This document shows positions 25,685 to 35,616 of a DNA stretch of 64,000 bases, piece by piece. The notes under the pieces were generated by a model that worked only from the letters and a program-made list of their open reading frames with translations, made no database searches and was not told the DNA's origin. The translations under genes were made by a program, and so were the position numbers. Each line of letters starts with the position of its first letter. Position 1 is the first letter of the stretch. The DNA is from Planctomycetota bacterium (lineage in GTDB: Bacteria; Planctomycetota; UBA1135; GCA-002748355), in assembly GCA_020638795.1 (NCBI GenBank), contig JACKHW010000005.1:248001-312000 (forward strand), read 5' to 3'.

Positions 25685-26152
25685 GTGAAGCAAGGGCCGC
25701 TCGATCTGTCACAGCACTTCCTCGAGGAGGGCGTCGTCGATCTGTCCTCGAGCGAAAAGCAGACGGCGCTCGAAGAACTCTGCGCCATTACGTCGAAACA
25801 CGCGCACGTGCGGGACCCCAAGGCGTTTTGCAAGGCGATCTTCGAGCGCGAGAAGCTGGTCTCGACGGGCATCGGTCTCGGCGTCGCCATCCCGCACGTC
25901 AAGATCCCGAGCGTGACCGACTACGTGATCACGGTCGGCCGGTGCGACGCCGGCATCGACTTCGATGCGATCGACGGCCAACCGGTTCGGCTCGTCTTCA
26001 TGATCGCGGCGTCGGAGAAGCAGACCGCGGAGTTCGTTCGCGTGCTCGCATCGATCGTCAAACTCGTCAAGCAAAACGACGTTCGCTCGCGCCTGCTCGA
26101 AGCTTCGATGCCCGGTGAATTCTGTTCGATCCTCCGCGAAGCAAGTCGATGA
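25685..26152 (+). CDS. PTS EIIA (PtsN/fructose-type) domain protein
   Basis: 155 aa. It is a single EIIA domain with the phosphorylatable histidine in GLGVAIPHVKIPS, the conserved lead DPKAFCKAIFEREKLVSTGIG and the downstream VRLVFMIAASEKQTAEFVRVLASI. No PTS EIIB or EIIC is nearby, so it is probably a regulatory EIIA (PtsN-like) rather than a sugar importer. It starts at GTG 25685, 9 nt after thrC. Its stop overlaps the ClC start (ATGA), pointing to a shared role with that transporter. Confidence 0.88.
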   Translation: MKQGPLDLSQHFLEEGVVDLSSSEKQTALEELCAITSKHAHVRDPKAFCKAIFEREKLVSTGIGLGVAIPHVKIPSVTDYVITVGRCDAGIDFDAIDGQPVRLVFMIAASEKQTAEFVRVLASIVKLVKQNDVRSRLLEASMPGEFCSILREASR

Positions 26153-27879
26153 ACGCGAGGACTCTCGTCGATCACATTCGCTCGTCGGCAGCCACGGGAA
26201 GGCTCCTGATCCTGTGCGTGATCATCGGCGCGATCGCAGGCGTCTTCTGCGTTGCGTTCTCGTGGATGCTCGAGACGGTGCAGTACTACCTCCTCGACGG
26301 GTTGGCCCACCACGAGTCCGAGCACCCGGTGTGGATCTGGCTCCTCGTGCTGCCTGCTTTCGGCGGTCTCGTCAGTGGTGTCCTCACGACGAAATACGCG
26401 CCGGAAGCAGCCGGTCCGGGCACGGACGCTGCCGTCGACGCCTACCACCATCACGGTGGACGCGTGCGCACGCGCGTGCCGTTCATCAAGATGATCACAG
26501 CCGCGGTCACGCTGGGCACCGGTGGTTCGGCCGGACGCGAGGGCCCGTTGACCCAGATCGGTGGCGGGATCGGATCGTTCGTCGCGACAGGACTGCGACT
26601 CTCCAATCAAGAGCGCCGCATCCTGATGGCTGCAGGGATGGCTGCCGGTGTCGGCGCGATGTTCCACGCGCCGCTCGCCGGAGCGTTGTTCGCGGCGGAG
26701 ATCCTCTATCGCGAGATGGACCTGGAGCACGAGGTGATCGTGCCATCGTTCATCGCCTCGATCATCGCGTACAGCATCTACGCGCAGAAGGCGGGTTGGG
26801 AGCCGGTCTACGCGGCGCCAAACTTCCACTTCCGCAATGCGCTGCAGTTGCTGGCCTACGCGGCGCTCGCGATCGTGCTGGCGGGCAGTGCAACGATCTT
26901 CACGCGGCTCTGGCGCATCGTGCGCGACGCGTTCGTGCGTTTGCCCGTCCCCACGGCACTCAAGCCGGCCATCGGCGGACTGCTCGCCGGGTCGATCGGT
27001 GTCTTCGTGCCCGACGCGCTCGGTACCGGGCATCATCTCCTCGACGGGGCCTTCGCGAGTTCGTTCTCGATCGGCTTCTTGATCCTGCTCGTCACGGCGA
27101 AGATGGTCACGACTTCGCTCACGATCGGAAGCGGCGCTTCGGGTGGCAAACTCGGCCCCTCGCTAGTACTCGGTGGATCGCTCGGCAGCATCGTCGGTCT
27201 CGTGGTGCAAGACCTCTTCCCGTCACTCGAGATCGACGCCGGCGCGTTCGTCGTCGTCGGCATGGCGGGGTTCTTCGCAGCCGCGGCCAACACTCCCATC
27301 TCGACGATCATCATGGTCAGCGAGTTGACGGGGAACTACCAACTCCTCGTGCCCTCGATGCTCGTCTGCGTGCTCGCGTACTTGTTCGTGTCTCGGCACG
27401 GCATCTACGACGCACAGCTGGTTTCACGACTCGAGGCACCGAGCAAGATGGGCAACATGCTCGGCGCCGTGCTCAAGACGATCGCGATTCGTGACGCGGC
27501 GAATCACACGCGTGACTTGATCGTCGTCCCCGAAGCGATGAGTCTGCGACAGATCATCGACCTCTACACGTCGAGCGATCAGCTCGCGTTTCCGATGGTC
27601 GACCCGGACGGCAAGCTCACGGGCATGATCGAAGGCCGCGACATCCGGCGCGCGATCGCCGAAGAAGGCGTCGCCGACCTCGTGGTCGCACGCGATCTCG
27701 CGCGGCCCCACGAAGTCATCGACATCGAGTCGACCCTTCTCGACGCGGTCCAACGCATGACGCTGACCGGGCTCGAGGACTTGATCCTCGTCGAAGCCGA
27801 GGACCCGACGCGTCCGGTCGGCGTCCTCGAACACCAAGAGGTTCTCCACGCCTACGACCGCAAGCTGATGGAGAAGTGA
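26149..27879 (+). CDS. ClC-family chloride channel/antiporter with CBS domains
   Basis: 576 aa. About ten membrane helices cover residues 15-440. The anion pathway motif GGSAGREGPLTQIGGGIGSF holds the gating glutamate (GREGP), and GSGASGGKLGPSLVLGG is the second conserved loop (GxFxP seen as GKLGP). The first selectivity motif GSGIP reads GPGTD. Two cytoplasmic CBS domains occupy ~445-570 (VPEAMSLRQIIDLYTSSDQL, IESTLLDAVQRMTLTGLEDLI). It should move chloride or another anion such as fluoride or nitrate across the inner membrane; exchanger versus channel cannot be settled. Its start overlaps the EIIA gene. Confidence 0.9.
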   Translation: MNARTLVDHIRSSAATGRLLILCVIIGAIAGVFCVAFSWMLETVQYYLLDGLAHHESEHPVWIWLLVLPAFGGLVSGVLTTKYAPEAAGPGTDAAVDAYHHHGGRVRTRVPFIKMITAAVTLGTGGSAGREGPLTQIGGGIGSFVATGLRLSNQERRILMAAGMAAGVGAMFHAPLAGALFAAEILYREMDLEHEVIVPSFIASIIAYSIYAQKAGWEPVYAAPNFHFRNALQLLAYAALAIVLAGSATIFTRLWRIVRDAFVRLPVPTALKPAIGGLLAGSIGVFVPDALGTGHHLLDGAFASSFSIGFLILLVTAKMVTTSLTIGSGASGGKLGPSLVLGGSLGSIVGLVVQDLFPSLEIDAGAFVVVGMAGFFAAAANTPISTIIMVSELTGNYQLLVPSMLVCVLAYLFVSRHGIYDAQLVSRLEAPSKMGNMLGAVLKTIAIRDAANHTRDLIVVPEAMSLRQIIDLYTSSDQLAFPMVDPDGKLTGMIEGRDIRRAIAEEGVADLVVARDLARPHEVIDIESTLLDAVQRMTLTGLEDLILVEAEDPTRPVGVLEHQEVLHAYDRKLMEK

Positions 27880-27882
27880 GCG

Positions 27883-30213
27883 CTATTTGATGCGGAACTT
27901 CGCCGTCAGTCGGCGCTGTTCACCGTCGACTTCCCACGACCACGTAGCGCGGATCGTGCCCTTGAGCGGCTTGAGCGGATAGAACGATACGACGCCGGGC
28001 GCCGTGGTCTGACGAATCTTGCCGTTGTCGAGCATGATCAGGCCTTCGATGCGCTCATCGCGATCGGTGACGACGACGCACTTGTAGGACTGCCTGTTCC
28101 CCTGCACTCCGATGCCGAAGTGCATCGTCAGCGGGAAGCCGACTTCCTTGAGATCGCCGTGACCGTTCTTCTCGAGCAACGTCTTGAGCTCGGGCCCGAG
28201 GTCTTCGACAGCGACCGTACTCGGAATCCCGGAGTCCCCTTCCCCTGGATAGCACTTGTACCCCTGCGCGCTCTTCGAACTCGGAGATGCCAAGGCGCTG
28301 ACGACGTTCATCACGAGGATGTCGCCTTCGGTATAGAGACCGATCGACTGAATGTAGTTGTTGATGATGGCGTCGCGATAGCCGGGGAGATCGAGCCAGC
28401 TCTTGAAGAGCTTCTTCGCGCTGCCGAGCTTGGCCTTCGTTTCGACGATGGCCATTTCGGCGAACATCGACCCCAAGTGCGTGCCACCGAGCGTCGGCTC
28501 CTGGCGATGTTCGAGCGCAGGGCCGCGTTGGTCCTTGTTGGCCGCGAGGTAGTCGGCGTGTTCCTTGCAACGCTTGGAGAGGTTGGCGCTCCACGTCACC
28601 GGCGTCGCATGCTCGGCGTTTCGGGCCTCGTTGAACGCCTTGAGCCAACGCTCGACCCCTCGACTGATCGCTGCGAGCGGCGGTGTGTCGTTGCGGATCG
28701 CTTTCATGACCGGACTCGCGCCGGTCCAGAAGTCCTCCCATTCCTTGTCGAGCTGTGCGATCGAGACGCTTTCGGTCTCCCCCCACTTCTCGCCGTACGC
28801 AACCGGACTGACGGGCTTGTCACCGACCTTCATCGTGAGCGCGAGCCTGTCCATCTTGGTGAGAAGGGACGGGTCTCGCCGCATGACGTAGTCCGTGAAG
28901 GACCAGGCCTTGATGCGCTCCTCGTTGGTGAACTTCGCGGCATCGGCAAACGGGATCTGCGCAGCGGGCACGCCGCCCGTGTTGCGCCAAGCGAGTTCGA
29001 GATTGAGATCCTTCCAGACATCGAAGTCCGGAGACTGGTATTCGCGGTCCTCTTCGCTCGCGACCGTGCCCTGCTGCTTCATCAAGTCGACCGCGAAGAG
29101 CCGATTGTTGTTGAAGATCATTCCGACGAACGTGTGGCCGATGCCTTCCCGCAGACCGTCCGTGCGGAATCCCGCGTACATCTGCGCGACGTCACGCACC
29201 ATCGCGTCGAGCAAGACCTTGCGACTACCTGTTGCGCCGATCTTGATCATCTTTCCGCTGGGGTCTTGGAGCCCACTCGTCGATGTGTGTTCGAGTTTCC
29301 ACTCGAGATCACGAACCTGCTTCGCATTGGCTCTCAGGATCTGCTTGTACGTGTCCTTGGCCACGAAGTACGCGGCCTCCATGTGCCACTGCGAGAGATC
29401 GCGCGGAAACGTATCGGCCGGAAACGCTGCCTGGCATACGCGCAGCGCGCGCTCCGCCCAGACGATCCCCTCTTTGAGCGCCTCCGCCTCCTCCGGGTCC
29501 CCGCGCAGGACGAAGTGCTCGGACTTGAAGGACACGTAGTCGACCTTCGCCGCATCGAGCAGAGGTTGCTTCGATTCCTCGGGCTGCACCTCGTAATCGA
29601 TGCGCTCTTGGTCGGTGACCGCCTGCTCGATCTTCTTGGAGTTGTCGTAGAGCGTTTGCTCGAGATCCGTCCCCGTGACCGTGCCGATCTCGTGGTGATT
29701 CAGGGCGTCCTGGGCTTCTTTGTCGTCCTTGACCCAGCGCAGGACCATCCCGTAGTGGAAGAGCTTCTTGTCGGTGCGCTCGGCTTTCTCCCACTCCTTG
29801 GCCACGCGTTTGTGATTGGCGGCGAGCTTCTTCTTGAGCGCTTCGTAGGCCTTGAAGAGCGCGGACCCGTCGGCACTGGTGCCGGTGTCGGTCCGCGGAT
29901 AGTCGAAGCCTCCCTTCGGCGCCCACGTCGTGCCCATTCGCACGTGCCCGAGGCCTTCGTGCGACGACTCGTGGTCGGCATCGTAGAGCTTGATCGCCTG
30001 CATCCAGATCAACTTGGCCTGGCGCGGGAAGCCCTTCTTGAACGCCTTCTCGGCAAAGTCACTCAGCAGGTCCGCCTGCTTCGTCTGGAACTTGGCTTCG
30101 TCGTCGTCGGCCTGAGGCGGGAGCGCATGCAGCCCCCCCACCAGAAGAAAGAGCGAGGCGCAGAGCAGGTGCGACCGGCGTGCGTTCCGGCCGCTTCGTG
30201 GAGTGGATACCAT
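27883..30213 (-). CDS. Secreted protein with C-terminal CAP (SCP) domain
   Basis: 776 aa. A signal peptide (LLCASLFLLVGGLHALPPQA) leads a ~500-residue N-terminal part rich in charged helices (tetratricopeptide-like, then a DUF1570-like stretch with HFVLRGDPEEAEALKEGI) that I cannot assign firmly. A CAP-like domain occupies about residues 545-690, from WLKAFNEARNAEHATPVTW to HADYLAANKD and the later YIQSIGLYTEGDILVMNVV. A ~90-residue beta-rich C-terminus follows. ATG 30213 was chosen for the signal peptide and a TAAGCT box 7 nt upstream; an ATG at 30249 is in frame. It converges with the ClC gene only 3 nt apart. Confidence 0.75.
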   Translation of the reverse strand: MVSTPRSGRNARRSHLLCASLFLLVGGLHALPPQADDDEAKFQTKQADLLSDFAEKAFKKGFPRQAKLIWMQAIKLYDADHESSHEGLGHVRMGTTWAPKGGFDYPRTDTGTSADGSALFKAYEALKKKLAANHKRVAKEWEKAERTDKKLFHYGMVLRWVKDDKEAQDALNHHEIGTVTGTDLEQTLYDNSKKIEQAVTDQERIDYEVQPEESKQPLLDAAKVDYVSFKSEHFVLRGDPEEAEALKEGIVWAERALRVCQAAFPADTFPRDLSQWHMEAAYFVAKDTYKQILRANAKQVRDLEWKLEHTSTSGLQDPSGKMIKIGATGSRKVLLDAMVRDVAQMYAGFRTDGLREGIGHTFVGMIFNNNRLFAVDLMKQQGTVASEEDREYQSPDFDVWKDLNLELAWRNTGGVPAAQIPFADAAKFTNEERIKAWSFTDYVMRRDPSLLTKMDRLALTMKVGDKPVSPVAYGEKWGETESVSIAQLDKEWEDFWTGASPVMKAIRNDTPPLAAISRGVERWLKAFNEARNAEHATPVTWSANLSKRCKEHADYLAANKDQRGPALEHRQEPTLGGTHLGSMFAEMAIVETKAKLGSAKKLFKSWLDLPGYRDAIINNYIQSIGLYTEGDILVMNVVSALASPSSKSAQGYKCYPGEGDSGIPSTVAVEDLGPELKTLLEKNGHGDLKEVGFPLTMHFGIGVQGNRQSYKCVVVTDRDERIEGLIMLDNGKIRQTTAPGVVSFYPLKPLKGTIRATWSWEVDGEQRRLTAKFRIK

Positions 30214-30220
30214 GCCGCCG

Positions 30221-30226
30221 AGCTTA
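30221..30226 (-). promoter_or_regulatory. -10-like TAAGCT box before the CAP gene
   Basis: TAAGCT on the minus strand ends 7 nt before the ATG at 30213, which would place the transcription start at or next to the start codon. No Shine-Dalgarno is present. Confidence 0.45.
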
Positions 30227-30295
30227 ACCCCAGCTGCGAACTCGGACATGCGCCGAGCCTGCGATTTCGTCCGTCCGGGGCGACCCTATGCGACT

Positions 30296-31294
30296 TCACT
30301 GAATGCGGTGGACGATCCCCGATCCGACCTGCACCGATCCCGTCGGGCTGGTCGTTCCCGTGAGGTCGTAGATCCGACCGTGCGGCAGGTAGCCGCCGAG
30401 GACGACTTCGTGCGCCTGCGTCGAATTCCAGGACGTCGCGGTGATGCCGACCCACTGACCGTAGACGACCGGCCCAGCCGTCGTGCGCGTGCCGAGCGGG
30501 ATCGGATATGTCATGGACGCGCTTCCTGATGCATTGGTGACGACACCGAACACCAGCAGCGGATTGATGTAGAGCGGGCAATTCCCGAAGGGCAGCGGGA
30601 CGGGCGTCGCGAGCTTCTGGAAACCGAGCACGTGGGCCGCAACCCCACTGATCGGTCCCCCAGTCAGACTGAACGTCAAGGTCGACGACGCCGATGTCGA
30701 CGTCCCACCCGACACGGATTGCGACGCCGTCACGCACGGGGTTCCCACGGCGGTCACGACTGCGGAGCGACTGAACTCCGTGTCCTGCGAAAGGGAGCCA
30801 CTCACGGCCTGAGTCATCACGTACTCGATGAGCAGATTGCCGGACAGGCGCGTGTAGACGAACGCCGTGTCCAGCTTGAAGACGATCGCGAACGGCTGAG
30901 GATTCATCGCCGTGAACGCCGGCGTGTTGATCATCTTCTTCGTGAACGCGACGACCTCGTTGGCACCTCGATTGGACGCGAACGTCGTCGAAGCGTTGAA
31001 GATGTCGTAGCGCGAGGACGAGAGCCGAATCTCGAGTTCGATCCCCGTCTTGGCACCGTAGGTGCCGTTCTCCTGGGCGCGAATCGCGAGTTCTCTGATC
31101 GACACGACGGGCTTGGCGAATTCCGATTCGTCGTAGAGGTATTGGATTCGCATCGGCGACGCGGACCCGAGCGGATAGGCCGTCGAACCGGACCCGGTGA
31201 TGTTGAGGAAGCCATCGGGCACGGTGTCTTGCGCAACGACGACTTGGCCCGCCGAGAGGGCGAACGCGAGAGCGGTGGGAAGGAGAGTTCTCAT
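30296..31294 (-). CDS. Secreted protein with recurrent C-terminal beta domain
   Basis: 332 aa with a signal peptide (MRTLLPTALAFALSAGQVVVAQ). The body carries Ser/Thr-rich beta segments and a TSTSASSTLTF stretch. The C-terminal region (FGNCPLYINPLLVFGVV, TYPIPLG, VVYGQWVGIT) matches the domain shared by six proteins in this window, here followed by ~45 extra residues. It lies downstream of a similarly organised gene (31390-32436, same strand), and the two look like distant paralogs. Function unknown. ATG 31294 fits the signal peptide; the frame is open far upstream without protein-like content. Confidence 0.75.
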   Translation of the reverse strand: MRTLLPTALAFALSAGQVVVAQDTVPDGFLNITGSGSTAYPLGSASPMRIQYLYDESEFAKPVVSIRELAIRAQENGTYGAKTGIELEIRLSSSRYDIFNASTTFASNRGANEVVAFTKKMINTPAFTAMNPQPFAIVFKLDTAFVYTRLSGNLLIEYVMTQAVSGSLSQDTEFSRSAVVTAVGTPCVTASQSVSGGTSTSASSTLTFSLTGGPISGVAAHVLGFQKLATPVPLPFGNCPLYINPLLVFGVVTNASGSASMTYPIPLGTRTTAGPVVYGQWVGITATSWNSTQAHEVVLGGYLPHGRIYDLTGTTSPTGSVQVGSGIVHRIQ

Positions 31295-31389
31295 TCGCGA
31301 GATTCTGTGTCCCGCGCACGTCGCTGCAAGCCCCCGAGAGCATGGGCCGGCCTCGGCCGGCTCGCATCCCTCTCGTCGCACGCCGTGCT

Positions 31390-32436
31390 TCAGGGCTTCA
31401 AGAAGTGCGTCACCGTCGAGTTGACCGTGTAGGGCCCGTACTGCGCGGTCGCACCATCTCGCGTCCAGTTGTACATGTAGTTCACGAGCCCCACGTTGCC
31501 GATCATCGACCACGTCGCGTTCGATGTGCCGAAACCGGATGCCTTGCTCGCGTCCGTGAACATCGCCTGCGCATGAATCGTGTACGTCGAACCCGCCGGA
31601 ACGGGAACCGGTAGGGACACACGACTCGCGGTCGTCGTCACGGGCGCCATGACGAACGTGAAGATCGGATCGACGTCGAGGGTACAACCCGTGAACCCGA
31701 GCGGGCCGAGATCGAATGGCAGACGGATCGCGCCTGCGAAGAAGGCAGAATCGAAGCCCAAGAGCAGAATCGTCGGCGTCGACGCTTGCAGATTGTTCGC
31801 GGTGTACACGAGGCTCGAACTCGAAGTGTCGTAGCTGCTCGTGAGGCTCGCGGCCCCGCACGACGTGCCGGTCGTCCCATTCAACGGGACCGTACTCGTC
31901 TGATAGATGCCATCCATCGTCCTGGTGCCGAGCGTGCCGAAGCTGGTACTCGTCTGGATATCCCACTGAATGATCAAGTTGGGACCAGAGAAAATGAACG
32001 GTCGGTCGCCCGCGAACCACGTGCTGGATTGATTCGGTCCGACGGTATTGACCGCTGGCAGTGAGATCGTCTTCATCGTGAAGAACGTCGTGGGCGTCGC
32101 TCCGAGATTCTGTGCGAACGTCTGCGACATCGTGAAGCCAGCCGTCGAGCTCGCCATGACGATCTCGAGCTTGTGCTGCAAGGTGACCGCCGTGCGATTC
32201 TCCTTGAGTCCGAGGGACGTGACGATGCCGGCGCGCAGGTTGGATCCATCGAACCAGCACTGGAAGAGGCAACGCGAACGGCCGAAGAAGATGTTGGCAC
32301 CGGTCGGCGAATTCCCCACTCCGGTCAGGACTTTCGGCAACGTGCGAAGGTGCGGCGTCACCTGCGCATGCGCGGGCACGACGGCGAGCAGCGAGAAGCT
32401 GAGGACGAGAACGGACGTGCAACGCATGGCTGTCAT
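31390..32436 (-). CDS. Secreted protein with recurrent C-terminal beta domain
   Basis: 348 aa. Signal peptide MRCTSVLVLSFSLLAVVPAHAQ (second Met; the first Met is three residues earlier). A cysteine pair in GRSRCLFQCWFDGSN lies near the mature N-terminus. The C-terminal shared domain runs from GFTGCTLDVDPIFTFVM through SLPVPVPAGSTYTIHAQAMFTD, followed by a further ~40 residues. The start at 32436 has GAGG 5 nt upstream. It is organised like the neighbouring 30296-31294 gene and both probably come from duplication. Role unknown. Confidence 0.75.
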   Translation of the reverse strand: MTAMRCTSVLVLSFSLLAVVPAHAQVTPHLRTLPKVLTGVGNSPTGANIFFGRSRCLFQCWFDGSNLRAGIVTSLGLKENRTAVTLQHKLEIVMASSTAGFTMSQTFAQNLGATPTTFFTMKTISLPAVNTVGPNQSSTWFAGDRPFIFSGPNLIIQWDIQTSTSFGTLGTRTMDGIYQTSTVPLNGTTGTSCGAASLTSSYDTSSSSLVYTANNLQASTPTILLLGFDSAFFAGAIRLPFDLGPLGFTGCTLDVDPIFTFVMAPVTTTASRVSLPVPVPAGSTYTIHAQAMFTDASKASGFGTSNATWSMIGNVGLVNYMYNWTRDGATAQYGPYTVNSTVTHFLKP

Positions 32437-32611
32437 GAAAACCTCGGTTCGAGTTGTTCGGTAGCTCGCGGATCGAAGCGGATGCCTGCTCTGAGTTCGC
32501 CTCGGATCCACTCGGGCCGCTTGCTGCGGATCATACGGAGGATCCGCAGAGCGTGCGGCGCACGGACACCCCATTTCGCCCTTCTCACGCGTTCCAGGAC
32601 ACGGAGCTACG

Positions 32612-35551
32612 ATGCATGGCCATCCACGAGAGCAGTCCATGCCGCGATCCGCCCGAACGACCCTCACGATCTTCGCGCTCGTCACCATCGGGGTTTTGAG
32701 CTTCTTCGCGCTCCGAGAACCCGCGGCACTCCGCATCGAGAGCCCGACGGTCACCGAGAAGAGCGAGCGCACCGAGCTGCCGACAGCGAACAGCGATACG
32801 GCCCTCGAGAGCGGGTCGGCGGTGACTCCCGCCGATACCGAGGTCGATGTCCGTGCCGCGGTGCCGAACGACGAGCAGCGCACCGCGATACCGACCGACG
32901 CCGAGCTCAGGTCGCGTTATCCCGGTGCCGCGCAGATTCGGTCCACGACGGTCCTCGTGCACGTCATCGACGAGAAGACCGCTTCCGGCATCAAAAACGC
33001 AACGGTGCACCTATTGACCAATCTGCAATTTCAGGCCTCGATGTCGAGTCTCGGACGCGCAAACGGCAGCCCGTACCTGATCGAGCTGATCCGAGACCAC
33101 GGTGGCGCGCGCGTGACCGACGACAAGGGGAAGGCCCGGTTCGACGACGTGAGCTTGCCGCTCTTCGTCCTCGCCGAGGGAGAGCACGGGATCGCACTCG
33201 TCGGCGAGCGCAAAGCCCCCGAGCCCGTCGAGCTCGAGCTGACTCTCCGCCCCGCGTGCGCGATCGAAGTGGTGGTCGTCACTCCCGACGGTCGACCGGC
33301 ACCAGACGTTCCACTCGCCGCGACGGTCGACGGAACGGATCGAGAGCGAACGGTCGGCAAGACGGACGAGCGAGGCGTTGCACGGTACGAAGCGTTCGAT
33401 CACTACCTCGGTCTCCTGGCTCGCTCGGACACAGGAGAAGACGGATTGCCCATACGGAGCGGCAGCCTCAGTCCCGAGGTTCTGGGTTCCGAGGGGGAGA
33501 AACACGCGTTCGTCCTCGAGCCTGGTCGCGTGACGAAGATCCAGATGACACTCGCCGAATCGGGCTCGATCGATGTCCGCTGCCCTCCCGCAATCGACCC
33601 ATCCGCGCCGCGTTACGTTCTCGTTTCGTGCGTGGAGATGCAGAGTGATGCCTACGAACTGGTCTCACCGGACGGGCGTGCGGAGTTCGCTCGCGTCGCA
33701 CTGAACAAGACCTTCGAGATCAAGTTCGACAAGACGACTCGAACCGTGGCTGGACCGAAGAAGCCTGGCGAGTGCATCGTCGTCGAATTCCGTGCAGAAG
33801 AGGCAACGGGCGCAGCCGTCATCACGCTCGTCGATACGACCAACACCGCGGTCGACCCGGAGCCGTTCCGCGTGCACATCGAGGACGACACCGGCACGTT
33901 CTCGACTCGTGAGTCAACCGCGGAAGCGCGCGCACTGCGCTTCGAGGGCTTGCCTCTGGGGCGCAACTATCGCGTCGTCGTTCAGCGATCGCTCACGAAG
34001 CTCGAGAGGTCGTTCGCTGGACCGACCGAAGCGAGCCTGGTCGTCTCCCAAGCGGTCCCAATCGACAGCGAGTCGCCAGGAATCCGCGTGCTGCTCCTCG
34101 ACCCGTCCGGAAAGCCGCTGAAGAACTGCGAGCTGGGCTTCCACCTCGGCAACGGAACCGACGGTTCCGCTTGGTCGACCGATGAGGCCGGCGTGTTCCG
34201 CTATGACGCCAAGGAGGGAAAGACGCTGAAGTCGCTGACCGTCTTCGTGACGTCGGATGGCGAGCAATGGACGGGGACGACCCCACTCGACTTCCCGCTC
34301 CCGAAGAGCCGGCACGATTGCGGCATCCTGACGCTTCACGAGCTCACCGCGGTCGTCCGTGGTCAGGTGCTCCGTGACGGCAAGCCGTGGCGCGCGCTCA
34401 CGAAGCCCTCCCTCTGGGTCCAGAAGCGTCGCGGCTCCGGTTGGGCGCGTGTCGACGCATTGCGCGCGAAGATCGACGCCGACGGCGCCTTTCGCATCCT
34501 CGGAAGGTTGACGCCCGGCGACTACCGCATCGAGGCCTACACGAGAGACGACGAGTGCGTGCCCTTCGAACCGTTCCCCTTTCGCGTTGGCGCGACCGAT
34601 GTGAGACTCGAGTTCGAGTCCGCTGCAGGCTTGACGGCCCGCTGCCTGCTCGACGATGCGGCACTTGCCGAGAGCCTCGACTTGCGCCTCGAGGAAGCCG
34701 TTGTGAAAAACGGGGCGTCGCAGGAGACAGGCCGCCTGGTCGGTCGCGCAACCACGTCCCGCGGCGAGGCAACGACGTTCGAGTGGAGCGGCCTTCGACC
34801 AGGAACCTATCGCATGCACGTGCGCATCGCTGGCGCGCAGCACGACCTCGACACGCTCGAAGGCATCGAGCTCGTTGCCGGCCGTCAGAATCGCGATGCG
34901 CGCCTACGGAAATACGATCTGCGGAAGCGCCTGCAGCCGGTGCGACTCACCTTCGTCGGACTCGAGAAGGCTGGTCCCGGCTCACTCGGCCACCTGCTCG
35001 TCGTGCAGGCGCAGAGCGGTCCTGGCAACGCCGCAGTCTACCGAATCCCCAACGAGCACGAACTGGTCCTCACGCCGCCGGGCGTTCCGTATCGACTCTT
35101 CGTGAAGGCACGGGGTCAGCGCGCGCGTTGGCACGACAACCTCAGCGGGGACGCGACGATCGAACTCGAGCCTGCCCTCATGGTCACACTCGGGACGGCG
35201 CAACTGCGGTTTCCGAACGACTACCGCGCGGAGCTCGTTGCGCAATGCACCCGGGCCGACGGCGTCGACGTCGAGTCCATCGCGTTCGCCAAGGACGGCG
35301 AACGGTGGCGTCGCTACTTCGGGTGGACACAACGAGCTGCGTGGAAGTCCGGTGAGGACACGGCGGTGAGCTTCGCAGCGACCGGTGCGTACACGATCGA
35401 ACTCGTACTCGTGAAGAACCGTATGGGTAGGACCGTGCGCGGGCTTCGACCGTGGACGATCGAGGTCAAGGCAACCGGGACGACGAACGTCTCGTGCCCT
35501 TGGACCCAAGCCGAGTTGGACGCAGCGATCCGTGAAGGGAGCGGTCGGTGA
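32612..35551 (+). CDS. Large signal-anchored surface protein with carboxypeptidase-regulatory-like domains
   Basis: 979 aa. An N-terminal signal anchor (TTLTIFALVTIGVLSFFAL) precedes a Ser/Thr/Glu-rich linker and then a series of beta domains of the carboxypeptidase-regulatory/CNA-B type (EVVVVTPDGRPAPDVPLAA, AVVRGQVLRDGKPWRALTK, GRLTPGDYRIEAYTRDD, GLRPGTYRMHVRIAG). No enzyme motif is seen. It resembles the ectodomain of the anti-sigma factor at 10387-12948 and the protein at 62634-63758 in domain style. ATG 32612 has GGAG 5 nt upstream; an ATG at 32639 is the alternative and would suit the TACGAT box at 32608-32613. Probably an envelope protein; role unknown. Confidence 0.75.
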   Translation: MHGHPREQSMPRSARTTLTIFALVTIGVLSFFALREPAALRIESPTVTEKSERTELPTANSDTALESGSAVTPADTEVDVRAAVPNDEQRTAIPTDAELRSRYPGAAQIRSTTVLVHVIDEKTASGIKNATVHLLTNLQFQASMSSLGRANGSPYLIELIRDHGGARVTDDKGKARFDDVSLPLFVLAEGEHGIALVGERKAPEPVELELTLRPACAIEVVVVTPDGRPAPDVPLAATVDGTDRERTVGKTDERGVARYEAFDHYLGLLARSDTGEDGLPIRSGSLSPEVLGSEGEKHAFVLEPGRVTKIQMTLAESGSIDVRCPPAIDPSAPRYVLVSCVEMQSDAYELVSPDGRAEFARVALNKTFEIKFDKTTRTVAGPKKPGECIVVEFRAEEATGAAVITLVDTTNTAVDPEPFRVHIEDDTGTFSTRESTAEARALRFEGLPLGRNYRVVVQRSLTKLERSFAGPTEASLVVSQAVPIDSESPGIRVLLLDPSGKPLKNCELGFHLGNGTDGSAWSTDEAGVFRYDAKEGKTLKSLTVFVTSDGEQWTGTTPLDFPLPKSRHDCGILTLHELTAVVRGQVLRDGKPWRALTKPSLWVQKRRGSGWARVDALRAKIDADGAFRILGRLTPGDYRIEAYTRDDECVPFEPFPFRVGATDVRLEFESAAGLTARCLLDDAALAESLDLRLEEAVVKNGASQETGRLVGRATTSRGEATTFEWSGLRPGTYRMHVRIAGAQHDLDTLEGIELVAGRQNRDARLRKYDLRKRLQPVRLTFVGLEKAGPGSLGHLLVVQAQSGPGNAAVYRIPNEHELVLTPPGVPYRLFVKARGQRARWHDNLSGDATIELEPALMVTLGTAQLRFPNDYRAELVAQCTRADGVDVESIAFAKDGERWRRYFGWTQRAAWKSGEDTAVSFAATGAYTIELVLVKNRMGRTVRGLRPWTIEVKATGTTNVSCPWTQAELDAAIREGSGR

Positions 35552-35616
35552 AGGTGACGTGACATCGCCGCCAACGTTGGCGATCCTCGCCGCGATCTGT
35601 TGCCGCGAGTGATCGG

